DNA of 20,967 nt from QHXQ01 sp036389375 (GCA_036389375.1 DASVQA010000226.1:1-20967); one strand, 5' to 3'. Shown: positions 7,426 to 14,719, counted from the first letter of the stretch. Translations and numbers: made by a program. The notes: a model not told the origin generated them from the sequence alone.

Positions 7426-10155
7426 TTGAAACCAACAAACAGCCGCGCCGCCCTCAACCTCCACGCCCGAACCCGCCGCCCAGCGAGCGTCAGCTTGTTA
7501 TGCGCGCTGCTTCTGCTCGTCGCCGTCAGTGCGCGCGCACAGCAAAGCACCACGGGCACGCCGCCTGCGCCAACCGCCACGCCGCCCGCCGCTCCGACGG
7601 CGAACACGAATGAAACTCAGTCCGGCACGGTTGACGCAAACGGCAACCTGCAACCGGCGGGCAGCGTCGCCCCCGGCACGTCTGCGCCCGCCAGTCGCAC
7701 GGCGACGAGCGCCGCGCCGCCGTCCGTCGCCGTCCGCCCCGCTTTTCCGCTCGCGCCCGACAAGGCTCAGCCCCTGCGCGTGCCGCGCTTCGAGACGCCG
7801 CCCGTGATTGACGGCAAACTCGACGATGCCGCGTGGCAACGGGCAGGCATCTTCCAAGAGTTCTATCAGATCAGCCCCGGCGACAACATCGCGCCCTCGC
7901 AGCCGACCGAAGTCTTCATCGGCTACGACGCGCGCTTCCTCTATTTCGCGTTTCATTGTTACGACGATCCGGCGAAGGTGCGCGCAACCGTAGCGCGCCG
8001 CGACAACGTCTTTGGCGAAGACAACGTGCGTGTCTTCCTCGACACGTTCAACGATCAGCGCAAGGCTTACGTGCTCGGTTGGAATCCGCTCGGCGTGCAG
8101 CAGGACGGCATCATGACCGAATCGGGCGGCACGGATTACAGCGTGGACATCGTGATGGAATCGAAGGGCGTGCTCACGCCCGATGGCTTCACGATTGAGG
8201 TGGCCATTCCGTTCAAGTCGCTGCGCTATGAGGCGGGCAAAGATAAGCAGTGGGGCATACACGTCTGGCGCAACATAGATCGCTTCAACGACGAGATCGA
8301 TTCATGGATGCCGGTCTCGCGCGACAAGTCGGGCACGCTCAATCAGGCGGGGCACATCATGGGTCTCGAAGGCGTCTCGACCGAGCGCACGATTGAGTTG
8401 ATTCCAAGCCTCACTGTCTCCGAGACGGGTCGGCTCGTGCGTTCCATCCCACCCGCGACGCTGCGCGCGACGCCGGGCCTCATCGATCCCGGCCGCTTCG
8501 TCAACGAACCCGTCAAGCTCGATCCCGGTCTGACCGCCAAGTTCGGCATCTCGCCGACGATGACGTTAGACCTCGCCTTGAATCCAGACTTCGCGCAGGT
8601 CGAAGCCGATCAACTCGTCGTCACGACGAATCAACGTTTCCCCATCTTCTTCTCCGAAAAGCGCCCCTTCTTCCTCGAAGGCGTGGAGATATTTCAAACG
8701 CCGCTCACGGTCGTCCACACGCGCGCCATCGTTGACCCGGATGTGGCGGTGAAATTGACGGGCCGGCGCGGGCGCAACACCTACGGCGTGATGCTCGCCT
8801 CCGACAACGGCCCCGGCTCGTTCATCGGCGACGAACGGCTCGCGGCCGCCAATCAACCTTTTCTCGACAAGAACGCCTACATCGGCGTGCTGCGCCTGCG
8901 CCGCGACGTGGGGCGCGAGTCGAACATCGGCGTCATCGCCACGACCTACAACTTCATCCAGCGGCACAACCAGTTGTTCGGCATAGACGGCCGTTTCCGC
9001 CTCGACCCCAAGACGACCATCAGCTTCCAGACCACCGGCTCGACGGCGCGCGAGTTCTTCTTCGACGCAGACCTCGGCGACGACACCTATCGCACCGGCA
9101 ACGGGCTGGCCTACTCGTTCGACGCCACCCGGCAGGGGCGCAACCTGACGGCCGAGTTCTACGGCGAAGGCTACACGAAAGACTACCGCTCCGAAGTGGG
9201 CTTCGTCGGGCGCAACAACACGAATTTCAACTCGCTCTTTCTCGGCTGGAACTCGACGCCCAAACCGAAAGCGCAACTCGTCTCGTGGCACGCGCACAAC
9301 TACACGCACATTGATTACGACTTCCAGCGCCGCATGCAAATCTGGGAGAGCGAGTTCAACACGCAGTGGTCTTTTCAGGGCAACAAATTCTTCGGCGTGG
9401 CTTACGAGTACGCCTGGGAACGTCTCTTCGAGGAGGAGTTCGGGCCGCACCGCTTGGCCGCGCGCGCCGGCCAACCCTTCCGCCCCGGCACGTTCGCCGG
9501 CAACGACGACGAACGCTCGTCCACCAAAAACCACTACTTCGTCAACGGTAGCTGGCGACCGAGCAAGAAATATTCCTTCGCCTCGAACTTCGTCTATCGA
9601 GACGGCCATTTCGATCTCGACTTCGGCGCAGGGCGCAACTTCCCGCGCGTCAGCCCCGGCGCAATCGCCGCACGCGCCGCGCAAGCCAACGGCCTCTGCA
9701 ACGGGCCGGCCGCGCAGCGCCCCGCCGTCTGCTCCGCGCCGCTCGACCCGGGCCCCGGCGGTCTCATCCAACTCGGCGTCTCCGTCGCCTATCAACCGAC
9801 CAACGAACTGCGCTCGACGCTCGACTACACCAAGAATCGCCTGCGCCGCTACGACTCCGACCGCGTCGCCTTCGACGTAAATCTCTTGTCTTGGCGCACG
9901 ACCTACCAGTTCACGCGCTTCGCCTTCGCCCGCGTCCGCCTCGACTACGAGACGCTGCCGCACCGCCTGCGCGGGCAGTTTCTCTTCGGCTACACGCCCA
10001 GCCCCGGCACGGCGCTTTACGTCGGCTACAACGACGACGCCAACATCAGCGGCTTCTCGCCCGTCAACGGCCAACTCCAACCCGGCTTCCGCCGCAACGG
10101 CCGCACCTTCTTCATCAAGATGTCTTATCTATTCCGCCGCAGCTTCGGCGGGTGA
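7426..10155 (+). CDS. CBM9-like/DUF5916 outer-membrane barrel protein, copy 3 (TTG start)
   Basis: 909 aa. No ATG or GTG fits the N-terminus. A TTG at 7426, 11 nt after GGGGAG (7409-7414), gives a sensible basic n-region (LHARTRRPASV), a hydrophobic core (LLCALLLLVAV) and an SARA-Q cleavage site, so I take TTG as the start. A Thr/Pro/Ala-rich linker is followed by the CBM9-like domain from residue 117 (PPVIDGKLDDAAWQ, VFLDTFNDQRKAY), NPDFAQVEAD at 386, RPFFLEG at 413, and a strand-rich barrel ending in SYLFRRSFGG. Overall this is the same architecture as copy 1, without the AMIN-like module of copy 2. It lies 105 bp after copy 2. It ends 16 bp before the convergent minus-strand gene, with no obvious terminator between. 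Predicted outer-membrane location; ligand unknown. Confidence 0.87.
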   Translation: MKPTNSRAALNLHARTRRPASVSLLCALLLLVAVSARAQQSTTGTPPAPTATPPAAPTANTNETQSGTVDANGNLQPAGSVAPGTSAPASRTATSAAPPSVAVRPAFPLAPDKAQPLRVPRFETPPVIDGKLDDAAWQRAGIFQEFYQISPGDNIAPSQPTEVFIGYDARFLYFAFHCYDDPAKVRATVARRDNVFGEDNVRVFLDTFNDQRKAYVLGWNPLGVQQDGIMTESGGTDYSVDIVMESKGVLTPDGFTIEVAIPFKSLRYEAGKDKQWGIHVWRNIDRFNDEIDSWMPVSRDKSGTLNQAGHIMGLEGVSTERTIELIPSLTVSETGRLVRSIPPATLRATPGLIDPGRFVNEPVKLDPGLTAKFGISPTMTLDLALNPDFAQVEADQLVVTTNQRFPIFFSEKRPFFLEGVEIFQTPLTVVHTRAIVDPDVAVKLTGRRGRNTYGVMLASDNGPGSFIGDERLAAANQPFLDKNAYIGVLRLRRDVGRESNIGVIATTYNFIQRHNQLFGIDGRFRLDPKTTISFQTTGSTAREFFFDADLGDDTYRTGNGLAYSFDATRQGRNLTAEFYGEGYTKDYRSEVGFVGRNNTNFNSLFLGWNSTPKPKAQLVSWHAHNYTHIDYDFQRRMQIWESEFNTQWSFQGNKFFGVAYEYAWERLFEEEFGPHRLAARAGQPFRPGTFAGNDDERSSTKNHYFVNGSWRPSKKYSFASNFVYRDGHFDLDFGAGRNFPRVSPGAIAARAAQANGLCNGPAAQRPAVCSAPLDPGPGGLIQLGVSVAYQPTNELRSTLDYTKNRLRRYDSDRVAFDVNLLSWRTTYQFTRFAFARVRLDYETLPHRLRGQFLFGYTPSPGTALYVGYNDDANISGFSPVNGQLQPGFRRNGRTFFIKMSYLFRRSFGG

Positions 10156-10160
10156 GGGCA

Positions 10161-10193
10161 TTACGGGGCGATCAGATAAACATCATAGGCCCA
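10161..10193 (-). pseudogene. Out-of-frame remnant of the expected C-terminus (WAYDVYLIAP-stop)
   Basis: Reading the minus strand from 10193 in the frame next to the one used gives WAYDVYLIAP and then TAA at 10161-10163. The frame in use instead ends GAGPMMFI-TGA. From memory of this protein family, its members end in a GRWA[WY]DV[FY]L-type tail. The out-of-frame peptide therefore looks like the original C-terminus, displaced by a small indel in the GC-rich run at about 10190-10205. A sequencing or assembly error is the alternative. Confidence 0.5.
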
Positions 10194-11320
10194 GCGCCCC
10201 GCTGATCAACCACTTTGCTGCGATAGCGGAACACGTTCCCGGACTCGTCCCGCCGCCGCGCTTCTCTGTAGTTGAGCTGAATAGCCTGCACGTCGAGCGA
10301 CGGGAGCGGGTGCAACTCGTCAGCCTCAGAGATGCCGTTGTGATTCACGTCCTGCCAGAGTCTGAGGGCCGCGAAGATCGCATCCCGCCTGTCAATCACG
10401 CCATCGCTGTTGCCGCCCCTGCTTGGCGCGTCGAAGCTGGCGAGGGCGCTAAAGCCGTTTGGCTGACCGGTGGCGGGCTGTTCCGTCACAGCGCCGAACA
10501 ACTCCTTGCCGCTATCAATCGTGCCGTTGCCATCGCGGTCGAGCACGAGCCATGCATCGTCTGCATTGGTCGCCGTCCACGGTATTTGTTTGAGCGTGCC
10601 ATTGGCTTTGATGTCGAAGCGGACGCCGTGCTGCGTGTCGGTGAAGTTGAAGCCATTGCCTGCGACATCAATGACAATCGGCGTCTCCGGATCGCACAGG
10701 CACATATCAGGGTCGTAGTAACCGGCGCATAGATAGTCCGCCGCACAATTCCGCTTACTGGCGCAGCACAGCCCGGAACTGGGGTCAGGAATTGTTCCGG
10801 GCGGACAACTCCCATCAAAACTTGGTGTTGTGCAAGCACTCTCTTCAGTAATACATTTTGAGTCATTCCACTCACAATAGGTAGTGTCCCATACTGCTCT
10901 AGCACAAGGTTTGTTGCTATCAGGCGTGGGACAATACTTGTAACAAGTTACCGGACACGTTATAGCTTGGGATCTTACAATTGGGCCTTCCTCACATTCA
11001 TAAGAGTAGGAAGCTGCTGTATTATCTATAGAACAATGTATTGGAGTAATATTCCCACAATTCGCAGGAACATTTTGACAGAGAAAGTTGGCTTGGAAAC
11101 TCGGTTCAGTAGGCTGGCATTCTTGCGAACTATTAATAGGCCCAACATATGGGCACGTCAGATCACGGCACTCAACTCCGCTCGATTCAATATAACGAGT
11201 ACATTTAGGGGTACCAATTTTTACAGTCGGTCTTTGTCTCTGGGCAAAAATCACCGCGCATGAAATCAAAAGCAGACCAGAGATAATAAGCAAGGGAACT
11301 TGTAATCGGTGATGCCTCAC
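10172..11320 (-). CDS. Secreted cysteine-rich protein with EF-hand-like C-terminal domain
   Basis: 382 aa. The start is the GTG at 11318-11320, preceded by GGGAG 8 nt upstream and one base after the TGA of the upstream gene. An alternative ATG there runs into a stop at once. Residues 7-27 are a signal sequence. It contains a lipobox-like LISC (Cys21) but also an IFA-Q site, so lipoprotein versus soluble export is unresolved. Residues 40-209 hold 22 cysteines and no recognisable fold. Residues 213-380 carry a domain I know from acidobacterial hypothetical proteins (PIVIDVAGNGFN, DDAWLVLDRDGNGTID). It has three EF-hand-like loops: D261-x-D-x-N-G-x-I-D269, N304-x-D-G-x-I-D-x-x-D313, and D324-x-N-x-N-G-I-S-E-A-D-E335. 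Calcium binding in the envelope or outside is likely; the function is unknown. The C-terminus appears frameshifted. The N-terminal half is AT-rich. Confidence 0.8.
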   Translation of the reverse strand: MRHHRLQVPLLIISGLLLISCAVIFAQRQRPTVKIGTPKCTRYIESSGVECRDLTCPYVGPINSSQECQPTEPSFQANFLCQNVPANCGNITPIHCSIDNTAASYSYECEEGPIVRSQAITCPVTCYKYCPTPDSNKPCARAVWDTTYCEWNDSKCITEESACTTPSFDGSCPPGTIPDPSSGLCCASKRNCAADYLCAGYYDPDMCLCDPETPIVIDVAGNGFNFTDTQHGVRFDIKANGTLKQIPWTATNADDAWLVLDRDGNGTIDSGKELFGAVTEQPATGQPNGFSALASFDAPSRGGNSDGVIDRRDAIFAALRLWQDVNHNGISEADELHPLPSLDVQAIQLNYREARRRDESGNVFRYRSKVVDQRGAGPMMFI

Positions 11321-11321
11321 T

Positions 11322-12089
11322 TCATTTACTCCCTTCTGTTGAAACCACCGGTTTCAATAATTCAGAAGTGAGTTTCTGTGGCCCGCCTTTCTCATAAGCG
11401 ATTCTAAGACGATGCAAGACAGAGTTGTGTCCAACCTGAAATCCGTATTGCCATACAGCAGAGCGGTCTACGGGCGGAGTGGCCACTTCCGCATCTTTCC
11501 GTTTCACCAACTGTACAAGTGCATCTTGTCCTTGCTGATTGAATAGCTCGCGTAATCTTTTTACTGTTTCTTGCGAGCCTGTTCGTTGCCCGGCTAAATT
11601 TTCGGCAGTATGTTGAGTATCGTTGCCCCATGTGGTGCCGTCAACGAATTCAACATAGTCAATTGATAATTTTAGACTCAATAGTGAGGCACCGGATTCA
11701 TATGTCCCTGATCTTATTTGGCTCGACTGTAAACCTTCTGCATTTGAAGTAAGATTTACTATTGTTGAGCCTGTCCCCCTTCCCCGACTTGTTATTGATT
11801 CCTCAAGTACCGCATATGCTCGGATCGATTTATTACTAATATTTTGAAGCACGTAATTGACCTGAGCGGCTGACGGATTTGAGTCATCAATATTACTGAG
11901 GGTAATAACTAAAGGCGCATCTTGCTGGTAAGCTATCGATACCTTTGTGGATTGCAATGTTCCAGATGTGTGTGAGAATGCTTCCGAATAAATTAAAAAA
12001 GTAGTGAGCAAAATGTTCAGTCCCACTAACACTACCGTGAGGGCAAAACGGTTCTTATCAGCTTCAGCTAATAATTTCTTTCTCCACAT
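11322..12089 (-). CDS. Single-pass membrane-anchored protein of unknown function
   Basis: 255 aa. The start is the ATG at 12087-12089 with GAGAAG shortly upstream. The basic N-terminus (MWRKKLLAEADKNR) is followed by one hydrophobic segment at residues 15-34 (FALTVVLVGLNILLTTFLIY), so the remaining 220 residues should face the periplasm. Residues 45-165 look beta-rich (VNYVLQNISNKSIRAYAV, SIDYVEFVDGTTWGND), reminiscent of an Ig-like sandwich, then a helical basic/acidic part (residues 175-245). I recognise this pattern only as a recurring uncharacterised protein in Acidobacteria-like genomes; no function can be assigned. The gene is AT-rich (G+C in the low 40s by eye), unlike the flanking barrel and efflux genes. 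It is followed after a single base by the Cys-rich protein gene, so the two should be translationally coupled. Confidence 0.72.
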   Translation of the reverse strand: MWRKKLLAEADKNRFALTVVLVGLNILLTTFLIYSEAFSHTSGTLQSTKVSIAYQQDAPLVITLSNIDDSNPSAAQVNYVLQNISNKSIRAYAVLEESITSRGRGTGSTIVNLTSNAEGLQSSQIRSGTYESGASLLSLKLSIDYVEFVDGTTWGNDTQHTAENLAGQRTGSQETVKRLRELFNQQGQDALVQLVKRKDAEVATPPVDRSAVWQYGFQVGHNSVLHRLRIAYEKGGPQKLTSELLKPVVSTEGSK

Positions 12090-12175
12090 AATTTCTTCTC
12101 GACTGTCTAGTGAACAATGTGAGAATTGACGGAATGTGGCGGAACTTCGTCAATATTGCATTAAGCGCCGGCCCG

Positions 12176-12204
12176 CTTATACGCCTGTTGCCTCTTGTCG
12201 TCAA
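12176..12204 (-). promoter_or_regulatory. Sigma70-type promoter of the two-gene cassette
   Basis: On the minus strand, TTGACG (12199-12204) and TATAAG (12176-12181) are separated by exactly 17 bp. Both hexamers match the consensus at 5 of 6 positions. The predicted start of transcription is near 12169, leaving a leader of about 80 nt before the ATG at 12089. It lies after the stop of the 12237 gene, so the 12089-10172 cassette can be expressed independently of the regulator gene upstream. Confidence 0.6.
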
Positions 12205-12236
12205 GAAGTTACTGAATCAGTCCTCGCTCTATGTAA

Positions 12237-14156
12237 TTAGCCCTGCTTTTGCACGCCAAGCAGCTTGGTAATCGTGCCGGCCAACTTCAGAATGTCCTGC
12301 GGCTTCCGTAAGAAAACATTCGCGCCTGCCGCCCGCGCTTCCGCTGCCACGTCGCTCGCCGAGAGCATGATCATCGGCGTCTCTGCGCGGTGCGCGAGTT
12401 GCCGCGCCCGCCGCAGGAGTTCCAAGCCATCAACGCGCGGCAGGTCATAATCGATCAGCAACAAATCAAAAGCCGCATTGCTTCTAATCACGTCGAGCGC
12501 CGCCGCCCCGTCCTCACAAGTCTCGACCCGCCAGCCTTCCAGCGCCAGCGACTCGCTCACCGCCTCCGCCACGATCCTGTTATCTTCCGCATGCAGGATT
12601 GTCACCGGCCGCGCCTGCTGCTCCGTTTTGGCCGGGCGGCGCGGCCGAGCTTTAGCCCGTCGCCTCCGGCTGTAACTGCGCTTGCGCGGCACAACGGGCA
12701 GACGCGCCGGCAACAAGTCTTGATGCCGATTGTTCAGCAACGAGATGAGACTCTGATGATACTTAAACCCGAGCAGCTTGGCCGCCCGCGACACCATCCC
12801 GTCCGCATCCTTCAACGCCAACTCGATCATCCGCCGCTCATAACCATGTATCGCCTTCCGCAACGAGAAGCCCTGCCAATCCGCCGTCACATCCGCCCCC
12901 ACACCCGTCTGCGGTTGCCACAACCGAATCACCGTCCGCGCCGCCGCCCGCAGCCGCCCCGGAATACCCGGCTCCTGCGCATTTGCCAGCAAATCGTCAG
13001 CATTTATATAAAGCGAAGCTAACTCGCCAATCGCAACATGCGCGCTCAACTCTTCAATGATAGCGAGCGCCGCGCGACCAGCAGCCTCAAGGTCGCTCGC
13101 CTGTTCCGCAATAGCCATAGCGCGTTGGAGCGTCTGCCGTGCGCGGACATGATGCCCAGTGCGGGCGAGTGCGACGCCATAGGTTATTAAGGCTTCCGCA
13201 AGTAACGCCAATTGATCGCCCTGCTCAAGAGTTTGCACGGCCCAGCCTGCAACGTTTTGTGCTTCTTCGTTCTGTCCCTCCGCTAGCAACACCTTTGCGC
13301 GGCTATCGGCAACCTGTGCAAGGTGAACACTGTCCTTCAGCCCGACCAGCACCTGTTGCGCACGATCAAGGTGCTCGTGGGCCTCAACGTATTTATTCAG
13401 GGAGAGATACAGCAGTGCCAAATTGTTCTCTGCAACGGCGCAATAGCCTATATGTCCGGCCTGTTCAAAATGATAGCTGGCAGCAGCGTATTCAATGAGC
13501 GCACGATCAATGTAGTCCTCTCGCTTTTCAGCCGTGCCGAGGATGCCCAATACAACAGCAAAGCCGTTATGAAACTTTCCTCTGAGAGCATTGTTGGTGC
13601 TCTCACCAAACAGCGGCGCGTATTTTGTGTGAATGCGTAAAGCATCATGATATCGCTTTGATGTCCATTCAACAGTTGCGCTTCGAACGACGGCGACCAA
13701 TTTCGTATCATTCTCAGAATTGGCCAGTCGTTCTAACACCGTTTGTAGTAGAGACCGCGCATTATCAAATGCCCCTTGTCGCCAATAGCAGCGTGCCTGT
13801 TCGGTCAAGGCTTCATCTACTTTCTCTGCTGCTTGTAATTCTTCAAAAATATGTATGCTTTCGCTAATGAGGTTCTGGGCCTGCTCCTGCGCATCCGGTA
13901 TCTGCTTAATGCTGCCAAGCCATCCAGAGAGCACCCCAACACGCAATAGCACCTCTGCCTGCGTCGCTTTATCTAGCTCTTTCAAATGTGACCGCTGGCC
14001 GATACCCTTCCAAAGTTCACCCATCGCCTGATATGCGCCTTCATGATCGCCGGACTCTTCCATCTCTTTAGCGAGTTGACAGCGCACACGCGCCCGCTCA
14101 TTTATCGTCAGCGTAGCGTCAGTCAATCGCTCAAGTAGTTGCCCCGTTAAACTCAT
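12237..14156 (-). CDS. TPR - Fis-type HTH - receiver-domain transcriptional regulator
   Basis: 639 aa from the ATG at 14154-14156. The frame extends to a GTG at 14216, but that lies inside a perfect inverted repeat and would add an unlikely 20-residue extension. AAAGG about 10 nt upstream is a weak ribosome site. Residues 1 to about 400 are helical tetratricopeptide-like repeats (for example AENNLALLYLSLNKYVEAHEHLDRA). Residues 431-482 resemble a Fis-type helix-turn-helix (YERRMIELALKDADGMVSRAAKLLGF). A very basic linker follows (RKRSYSRRRRAKARPRRP, 491-508). Residues 515-639 are a CheY-like receiver domain with acidic pair E524/D525, phosphoacceptor D569 (LLLIDYDLP), S599 and K618, so all key residues are present. 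There is no kinase domain, so phosphorylation must come in trans. It probably senses protein or peptide partners through the TPRs and binds DNA. It is divergent from the 14319 peptide gene. Confidence 0.85.
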   Translation of the reverse strand: MSLTGQLLERLTDATLTINERARVRCQLAKEMEESGDHEGAYQAMGELWKGIGQRSHLKELDKATQAEVLLRVGVLSGWLGSIKQIPDAQEQAQNLISESIHIFEELQAAEKVDEALTEQARCYWRQGAFDNARSLLQTVLERLANSENDTKLVAVVRSATVEWTSKRYHDALRIHTKYAPLFGESTNNALRGKFHNGFAVVLGILGTAEKREDYIDRALIEYAAASYHFEQAGHIGYCAVAENNLALLYLSLNKYVEAHEHLDRAQQVLVGLKDSVHLAQVADSRAKVLLAEGQNEEAQNVAGWAVQTLEQGDQLALLAEALITYGVALARTGHHVRARQTLQRAMAIAEQASDLEAAGRAALAIIEELSAHVAIGELASLYINADDLLANAQEPGIPGRLRAAARTVIRLWQPQTGVGADVTADWQGFSLRKAIHGYERRMIELALKDADGMVSRAAKLLGFKYHQSLISLLNNRHQDLLPARLPVVPRKRSYSRRRRAKARPRRPAKTEQQARPVTILHAEDNRIVAEAVSESLALEGWRVETCEDGAAALDVIRSNAAFDLLLIDYDLPRVDGLELLRRARQLAHRAETPMIMLSASDVAAEARAAGANVFLRKPQDILKLAGTITKLLGVQKQG

Positions 14157-14179
14157 GTGAGGTGTGCCTTTCTGTGGAC

Positions 14180-14208
14180 TTGATAAAAACTTGGCATAAG
14201 ATAGTGAA
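14180..14208 (-). promoter_or_regulatory. Candidate promoter of the TPR regulator gene
   Basis: On the minus strand, TTCACT (14203-14208) and TATCAA (14180-14185) are 17 bp apart, each matching 4 of 6 consensus bases. The -35 abuts the left arm of the inverted repeat at 14208-14236, so a factor bound there could control this promoter. Moderate to low certainty. Confidence 0.4.
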
Positions 14209-14236
14209 GGGCGCACCCAATTACAGGGTGCGCCCT
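14208..14236. promoter_or_regulatory. Perfect 11-bp inverted repeat in the divergent promoter region
   Basis: AGGGCGCACCC (14208-14218) is exactly complementary to GGGTGCGCCCT (14226-14236), with the 7-nt spacer AATTACA. No T tract follows on either strand, so a terminator is unlikely. Its position between the divergent regulator and peptide genes suits an operator for a dimeric DNA-binding protein, plausibly the Fis-type regulator itself. The half-site GGGTGCGC recurs at 14536-14543, just after the peptide gene's stop. Confidence 0.6.
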
Positions 14237-14318
14237 CGGAAATGCCACAGGTGACAAGGTGGCGCTAGATGTTGCGGCGTCATCGTCAACCCATTACTTC
14301 ACCTTTCAGGAGAACAGT

Positions 14319-14534
14319 ATGAAGAACTTACGCACTCTCTGTGCGGCTTGTGTGTTCGCGCTAGCGTTTGCTATGCCCGCCTCTGCTGGCTATATCGCAG
14401 CAGATATGGCGCCGCCGCCACCTCCGACCCCCACAACGAGCGTGGATGGCTACATAGCAATAGGCTTTACGTCCCCTGATTCGGTGACGGAAACCGCGCT
14501 TACGCTCATTCAAATGGTGCTGACACTGCCGTAA
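14319..14534 (+). CDS. Small secreted Pro-rich peptide precursor
   Basis: 71 aa. The ATG at 14319 is preceded by AGGAG (14308-14312), 6 nt away, the best ribosome site in this part of the window. An upstream in-frame GTG at 14259 would bury the signal peptide and has no ribosome site. Residues 1-23 are a textbook signal peptide (MKNLRTLCAACVFALAFAMPASA, cleavage after ASA), leaving about 48 residues. The mature part has GYIA at its N-terminus and again at 44-47, a PPPPPTP run (32-38), and an amphipathic, possibly helical tail (VTETALTLIQMVLTLP). It has no cysteine and no recognisable enzyme fold. The function is unknown. Its size, export signal and divergent placement next to a TPR regulator suggest a signalling or surface peptide. 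Confidence 0.75.
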   Translation: MKNLRTLCAACVFALAFAMPASAGYIAADMAPPPPPTPTTSVDGYIAIGFTSPDSVTETALTLIQMVLTLP

Positions 14535-14719
14535 TGGGTGCGCACAGTTAGTTAGTTAAAGCTGCCGTGAACGGGTTCACTGGCGGCTCGGTCGAAGTGT
14601 GTCTAATGAGAGCGTCGGGTGTGCCGAGAGTCCGGCGAGGTGACACTCACGGCCGGAGAGGGTAGCGCCTTGCAAGTTAGATTGCAACAAAATTTTTGCC
14701 GCCTTTATGCCTTTAACGC
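14535..14719. other. Convergent intergenic region with short inverted repeats
   Basis: This 185-bp stretch lies between the end of the peptide gene and the end of chrA and has no convincing ORF. GTGAAC/GTTCAC (14567-14580) forms a short hairpin inside GCC...GGC. TTGCAA-GTTAGA-TTGCAA (14670-14687) is followed by CAAAATTTTT, a weak candidate terminator for plus-strand transcription. Neither is strong. Confidence 0.35.

Noticed and set aside
8566..10080. 504-codon open frame on the minus strand
   Set aside because: Lies wholly antisense to barrel copy 3. It is a by-product of high GC and codon bias, with no domain or ribosome site.
10156..10171. Terminator between convergent genes
   Set aside because: Only 16 bp separate the stops and no stem with a T tract could be found.
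13323..13640. 105-codon plus-strand frame in the AT-richer block
   Set aside because: Antisense to the TPR region of the regulator, with no ribosome site or family signal.
14157..14216. Upstream GTG start for the TPR regulator
   Set aside because: The codon lies inside the perfect inverted repeat and upstream of the predicted promoter -10; the ATG at 14154-14156 fits better.
14259..14318. Upstream GTG start for the small peptide
   Set aside because: No ribosome site and it would mask a textbook signal peptide; AGGAG sits 6 nt before the ATG at 14319.
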